Notes under the pieces: generated by a model
What the model was told of the DNA's origin: nothing
The model's database searches: none
What the model saw: only the letters and a program-made list of their open reading frames with translations
In this document: positions 14,420 through 17,005 of the stretch, piece by piece
Numbering within the stretch: position 1 is the first letter of the stretch
Layout: every line of letters begins with the position of its first letter
Program-made: the position numbers and the translations under genes
Origin: Candidatus Altarchaeota archaeon
Lineage (GTDB): Archaea > Altiarchaeota > Altiarchaeia > JAFGQM01
Direction: 5' to 3'
Assembly: GCA_016935655.1 (NCBI GenBank)
Contig: JAFGQM010000046.1
Location: 1 to 17,005, forward strand
DNA length: 17,005 nt

Positions 14420-15041
14420 GAGAACTCAATAATCTTTGAACTTCATCCTCCCCGTATAATCTGAAACCTTCCTTTTCAGTTATGGTTGCAAGATTGATAC
14501 CGTTCCCAGAGCCAGAGTCCCTTTCCATCGCCACTTTTACGGACTTCACTGCAACTGGCAGGTTTTCCTGTACGGCCTTATCCTTCTTGAATTCCGATTC
14601 CAATAGGCCGTAGGCCATTGGAGAACCGGATCCTGTCGCTATGTAATCCTCCTCGACCAGGCCACCTACTGGGTCTACTGAATAGACCCGGGGGGACTTG
14701 TCCATCCCCGCCACTATGCTCATGACCAGATAGGGGTAATACCTATTGTTGTTCAGTATGTTGGCTAGGAGCGTGGCTACACCCTTCACAGGCACAGTCT
14801 CCCTCCTGTTCATCTTATACAACTTTGATTCAGCCCTTATGATCCTCATCATGTTTTGGGCGTCCCCCACCCCTCCGGCCACCGTGGCAGCTATCCTATC
14901 ATCAATCTGGTAAATCTTGTTCACTTCTTTGTTGGAGATAAAACTGCCCATCGTTGCCCTTTTGTCAGTGGCAAGAATCACACCGTCCTTGCATTTTAAT
15001 GCTACGGTAGTTGTTCCAGTTTTTTGGTGGTTTTCGCTCAT
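14415..15041 (-). CDS. psmB: 20S proteasome beta subunit
   Basis: This 208-residue protein carries the proteolytic active site of the archaeal 20S proteasome, which degrades unfolded proteins fed by PAN or related ATPases. Maturation would occur by self-cleavage after Gly9, exposing Thr10 (TTTVALKCKDGVILATDKR) as the catalytic Thr1. Asp26 and Lys42 take the places of Asp17 and Lys33 in the standard numbering, and GSGSPMAYGLLE and DSGSGNGIN hold the conserved C-terminal motifs. The nine-residue propeptide is short, as usual in archaea. A GAGGGGG-like SD stands just before the ATG. The neighbouring fttA gene is 21 bp downstream, so co-transcription is likely. No alpha subunit is in the window. 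Confidence 0.97.
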   Translation of the reverse strand: MSENHQKTGTTTVALKCKDGVILATDKRATMGSFISNKEVNKIYQIDDRIAATVAGGVGDAQNMMRIIRAESKLYKMNRRETVPVKGVATLLANILNNNRYYPYLVMSIVAGMDKSPRVYSVDPVGGLVEEDYIATGSGSPMAYGLLESEFKKDKAVQENLPVAVKSVKVAMERDSGSGNGINLATITEKEGFRLYGEDEVQRLLSSL

Positions 15042-15202
15042 TTTCCCCCTCTTCTGTAAGCAATTGAAATAAAAAAGAGTTTAAACCTAATGTTCCCCAG
15101 AGTATGAAACATCCAAAGACATAGGCTCAAGAATCAATATGTTTAACCATCTCACCCATCGGGTTACCACCCATATTAGCAATTATGAGTATAAAAACGT
15201 TC
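15042..15202 (-). promoter_or_regulatory. psmB upstream region with promoter-like A/T elements
   Basis: This 161-bp non-coding stretch holds the proteasome promoter. On the minus strand GTTTAAAC-like sequence (15080-15086) and CTTTTTTATT (15068-15077) lie about 42 and 32 nt before the ATG (15041), with the SD at 15045-15051. A further TATA-like TTTTTATA (15190-15197) lies far upstream, just past the stop of the preceding gene; it could start a longer leader. I see no riboswitch-like or tRNA-like fold. Confidence 0.45.
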
Positions 15203-15757
15203 TTACCTCGCCATCTCCACTGTTGCAGTGGCATTGCACAATGTTTCATTACCGCCTATCAGCTCCACATTGATGCTGTATGACCCCTCGGATATCCCGG
15301 AACACCCGTAGCATTTGGGGGTCGTGTAATCAAACGGGATTATGGTCTTGCCGGGCTTCAACCCAACCAGCTCGGTTTTTTCTAGTTTGCGGCCTTTCTT
15401 GGAATCTATACCCCAAATGTGTATGGTCGCATTCTGCAGGCCTTCTGGCACGTCCACCATGACCGTTATATTCATCCTTTCCTCCGAGTGGTAGGTGCCC
15501 CTGTCTGTCATAAGAAGAATCTCTGCCTTCGGCTCAGTGGCCGTATACATAGCCGCCTCCCCGTCGGTTTTTTCCAGAGACGAGATCCCGGACCGAAGGG
15601 AAGACTTAGTACCCGCATCATTTTTCAAGGAAAAGATCGATATAAGGCCAATTATCACTATGGCCACGACTATCACCCCTATATACCCATCTTTTGAGGG
15701 ATGGCTACGCTCCTCCGTTATCTCATCTTCACTAGCCGATTTTCCAGAGTTTACCAT
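15203..15757 (-). CDS. Membrane-anchored protein with a single beta-rich ectodomain
   Basis: This is a 184-residue protein. Residues 1-23 are charged and cytoplasmic, residues ~24-43 (GYIGVIVVAIVIIGLISIFS) form a membrane anchor, and the rest is outside. After a Ser/Thr-rich linker, residues ~80-180 look like an immunoglobulin-like or MG2-like beta-sandwich: TDRGTYHSEERMNITVMVD, then LQNATIHIWGI and SYSINVELIGG in alternating strand-like runs. This is the kind of domain seen in macroglobulin and intracellular-proteinase-inhibitor-like proteins. Three cysteines include CYGC; there are four N-x-S/T sequons. It stands alone between a 46-aa ORF and the psmB upstream region. Function unknown; an envelope protein is the safest call. 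Confidence 0.8.
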   Translation of the reverse strand: MVNSGKSASEDEITEERSHPSKDGYIGVIVVAIVIIGLISIFSLKNDAGTKSSLRSGISSLEKTDGEAAMYTATEPKAEILLMTDRGTYHSEERMNITVMVDVPEGLQNATIHIWGIDSKKGRKLEKTELVGLKPGKTIIPFDYTTPKCYGCSGISEGSYSINVELIGGNETLCNATATVEMAR

Positions 15758-15811
15758 CGTATAAAGAAATACACCTTGTACGGTTGGGTTTAAGGGAGTT
15801 TATAAGACCGT
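15758..15811 (-). promoter_or_regulatory. Promoter-like region before the anchored ectodomain gene
   Basis: On the minus strand CTTATAAA (15799-15806) lies about 45 nt before the ATG at 15757, with AAGGTG-like SD sequence between. It directly follows the stop of the 46-aa ORF. Confidence 0.4.
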
Positions 15812-15952
15812 TTAATCATCCCCGCCATAACCCCAATACTTATTCTCTTCTTCGTCTTCATTGAGGATATCGTCCGTTTCCTCTTTCGCATCGTCGTCCC
15901 AAAGGTCGTCCGTTTCCTCCTTCTTCTTCCCTTTCTTTTTAGGCCCGGCCAT
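15812..15952 (-). CDS. 46-residue charged microprotein with a repeated KEETDD element
   Basis: The minus-strand ATG at 15952 opens a 46-codon frame ending in TAA at 15812. The product begins with a basic block (GPKKKGKKK), then has the near-repeat KEETDDLW / KEETDDIL, an acidic run (NEDEEEN) and ends YWGYGGDD. It is strongly bipolar in charge, with no hydrophobic core, cysteine or membrane segment, so it is probably disordered. A TATA-like box (15985-15992) sits ~36 nt upstream, at a normal promoter distance, which argues against chance. It could bind nucleic acid through the basic end. No family recognised; coding status moderately supported. Confidence 0.55.
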   Translation of the reverse strand: MAGPKKKGKKKEETDDLWDDDAKEETDDILNEDEEENKYWGYGGDD

Positions 15953-15984
15953 TTTGTAATAGGAAGATTTATTGCAAATTTGAC

Positions 15985-15992
15985 TATAAAAA
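15985..15992 (-). promoter_or_regulatory. TATA-like box of the 46-aa ORF
   Basis: TTTTTATA on the minus strand lies about 36 nt before the ATG at 15952, leaving a leader of roughly ten bases. It is just past the stop of cca. Confidence 0.5.
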
Positions 15993-16004
15993 CCTATCGG
16001 TTCT

Positions 16005-17005
16005 TCATCCCCAAAACTGGGTCATAAAACCCCAAAAATCAGGATTGGAGACCTTTTTAATCCCGGCATTGCAATAGAGCTTAAATCCTCTTACATCCCT
16101 AAGATTCTTACCGAACCCAAGAGGGTTTTTCAAAAAAACAGCAATGAGGTCCTTTACCTCCAAGTGTTCACGCCTTGCGTCTATGGTCCACCTGCCCTCC
16201 TTTATGTAGGGTTTTGAGAAGGCATGCTTAAGGTTCTTTGATATAAAACCCTCGATATCCTCTTGCCTCGAGTCAAACGAGGGCCCAATCCTCCTTTCGA
16301 TCTTGGGGAGCTGCCACACGTCGAACTCCATGACAAATGCGGCTTCCTTGCCGTCCGTCCACTTATCCGCCTTTAGGACCCTGAACCCCCCCTTCTCACA
16401 TTCCTTTTCGAGCGCTTTGAGGCTCTTTTCCAGCTGTGGGATTAGGGTATCCTCCAGGAGTTTTGGAACATTGAAATGGATACAAACAAGCTCACTCTGC
16501 CGTATCTTCAGTTTGTTGTAGAACTCCCTCATGCCCATAACCACCCTTCTTTTTCCAAAGAAGAAGTCCTTTGACGGATTCCGCAGGAATTCCTTTGAAA
16601 TGCTCGAGAAGCGCCCCATGATGTCCAAAGACACCGCAGCAGCCACATTCCTGTCTGGGTCTACCGGGTCGATGAAGACCAAAGGCGCCTCTGGGAACTT
16701 GCCCTCCCCGGTTCTCCCATCAAGCGACAGCACTTGTCCGTTCTTCCAGGCTGAAGCCGCTTTTAATACATCTATGAAAGACCCGTATTTTATTACCATC
16801 AGCTCGCAGAGATAGCCGGAAAAGCCCTCTACAGCCGCATTCGCGCCATATACCCCCGCGACCTTCATAAATCGTTTCAGCAGCCTTACCTCATCCTTGA
16901 GGGATGGTCTCTTGCGTAACTCATCAATAACGAAGGTCGTGTGCAGGGGGCTTCTGTCAACGGCACTCTGGATTTTCCCACCGCCCCCGATATGGTAGCA
17001 GGGCA
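16005..17005 (-). CDS. cca: CCA-adding enzyme (archaeal class I tRNA nucleotidyltransferase), C-terminal three quarters
   Basis: The frame stays open to the last base, so the 5' end with the nucleotidyltransferase catalytic Gly-Ser and Asp residues lies outside the window. Before the internal Met at 16868, the in-frame sequence reads PCYHIGGGGKIQSAVDRSPL and LKDEVRLLKRFMKVAGVYG, matching the archaeal CCA enzyme's central region. Next comes VEGFSGYLCELMVIKYGSF, the family hallmark of the tRNA-nucleotidyltransferase middle domain. The C-terminal tail domain binds the tRNA and helps specify C, C and A. The enzyme adds or repairs the CCA end of tRNAs without a nucleic-acid template. 332 residues are seen, with the natural C-terminus. 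It is followed by a 52-bp gap and then the 46-aa ORF. Family call very secure. Confidence 0.95.
   Translation of the reverse strand, partial: PCYHIGGGGKIQSAVDRSPLHTTFVIDELRKRPSLKDEVRLLKRFMKVAGVYGANAAVEGFSGYLCELMVIKYGSFIDVLKAASAWKNGQVLSLDGRTGEGKFPEAPLVFIDPVDPDRNVAAAVSLDIMGRFSSISKEFLRNPSKDFFFGKRRVVMGMREFYNKLKIRQSELVCIHFNVPKLLEDTLIPQLEKSLKALEKECEKGGFRVLKADKWTDGKEAAFVMEFDVWQLPKIERRIGPSFDSRQEDIEGFISKNLKHAFSKPYIKEGRWTIDARREHLEVKDLIAVFLKNPLGFGKNLRDVRGFKLYCNAGIKKVSNPDFWGFMTQFWG

Noticed and set aside
13678..14439. Plus-strand ORFs opposite fttA
   Set aside because: They are mirror frames of a well recognised full-length gene and have no start signal or promoter.
15127..15174. Minus-strand mini-ORF of 15 codons (MGGNPMGEMVKHIDS) with a TATA-like sequence upstream, before psmB
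   Set aside because: Too short to support coding, and the TATA-like element is only ~20 nt away; could be a leader peptide but this cannot be judged from one sequence.
1..17005. CRISPR array, insertion sequence, tRNA or rRNA
   Set aside because: No regularly spaced direct repeats, transposase-like ORF, terminal inverted repeats or cloverleaf-like sequence were seen by eye.

Overview
The window is archaeal chromosomal DNA with densely packed genes. Three housekeeping genes show this: an FttA/aCPSF1-type transcription-termination nuclease (two N-terminal KH-like domains, then metallo-beta-lactamase and beta-CASP domains), a 20S proteasome beta subunit of the archaeal type, and a class I (archaeal) CCA-adding enzyme. 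TATA-like boxes lie about 30-45 nt before several starts. The small cysteine-rich surface proteins, class III (archaellin/prepilin-like) signal motifs and very tight packing would suit a DPANN-like lineage, but this is an inference and I cannot place the organism more closely.

Layout. (1) 1-1620, plus strand: the 3' end of a large, extremely cysteine-rich and presumably secreted protein, closed by a hairpin and T-tract terminator. (2) 1685-2407, minus strand: a coiled-coil protein with one C-terminal membrane anchor, divergent from the next block. (3) 2479-11149, plus strand: a ten-gene block with gaps of 0-43 nt and overlaps of 4-29 nt. It encodes a GspE/TadA-type secretion ATPase with an N-terminal CxxC...CxxC element, a fused double-GspF/TadC-like membrane platform, a 33-residue membrane peptide, a winged-helix-like protein, six small proteins with pilin-like N-termini and mostly Cys-rich ectodomains, and finally a membrane-anchored von Willebrand A (vWA) protein with a recognisable MIDAS site. 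(4) 11167-12450, minus strand: a signal-peptide protein with two CCxDxDC modules, one membrane span and a charged cytoplasmic tail. (5) 12492-17005, minus strand: fttA, psmB, an anchored ectodomain protein, a 46-aa charged microprotein and the C-terminal part of cca.

How they fit. The plus-strand block looks like a self-contained type IV pilus-like assembly machine with its own set of minor subunits. The ATPase drives the platform; several small proteins carry a K/R-G cleavage motif before a hydrophobic stretch; others begin almost directly with the hydrophobic stretch; the vWA protein is a candidate tip or adhesion component. No prepilin peptidase is present, so processing would have to be supplied from elsewhere. 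The flanking Cys-rich proteins on both sides look like further parts of a disulfide-stabilised cell surface. The rest of the minus-strand genes are core information and protein-turnover genes; psmB next to the FttA/aCPSF1 gene is a neighbourhood known from other archaea. No tRNA, rRNA, CRISPR array, insertion sequence or attachment site was seen.
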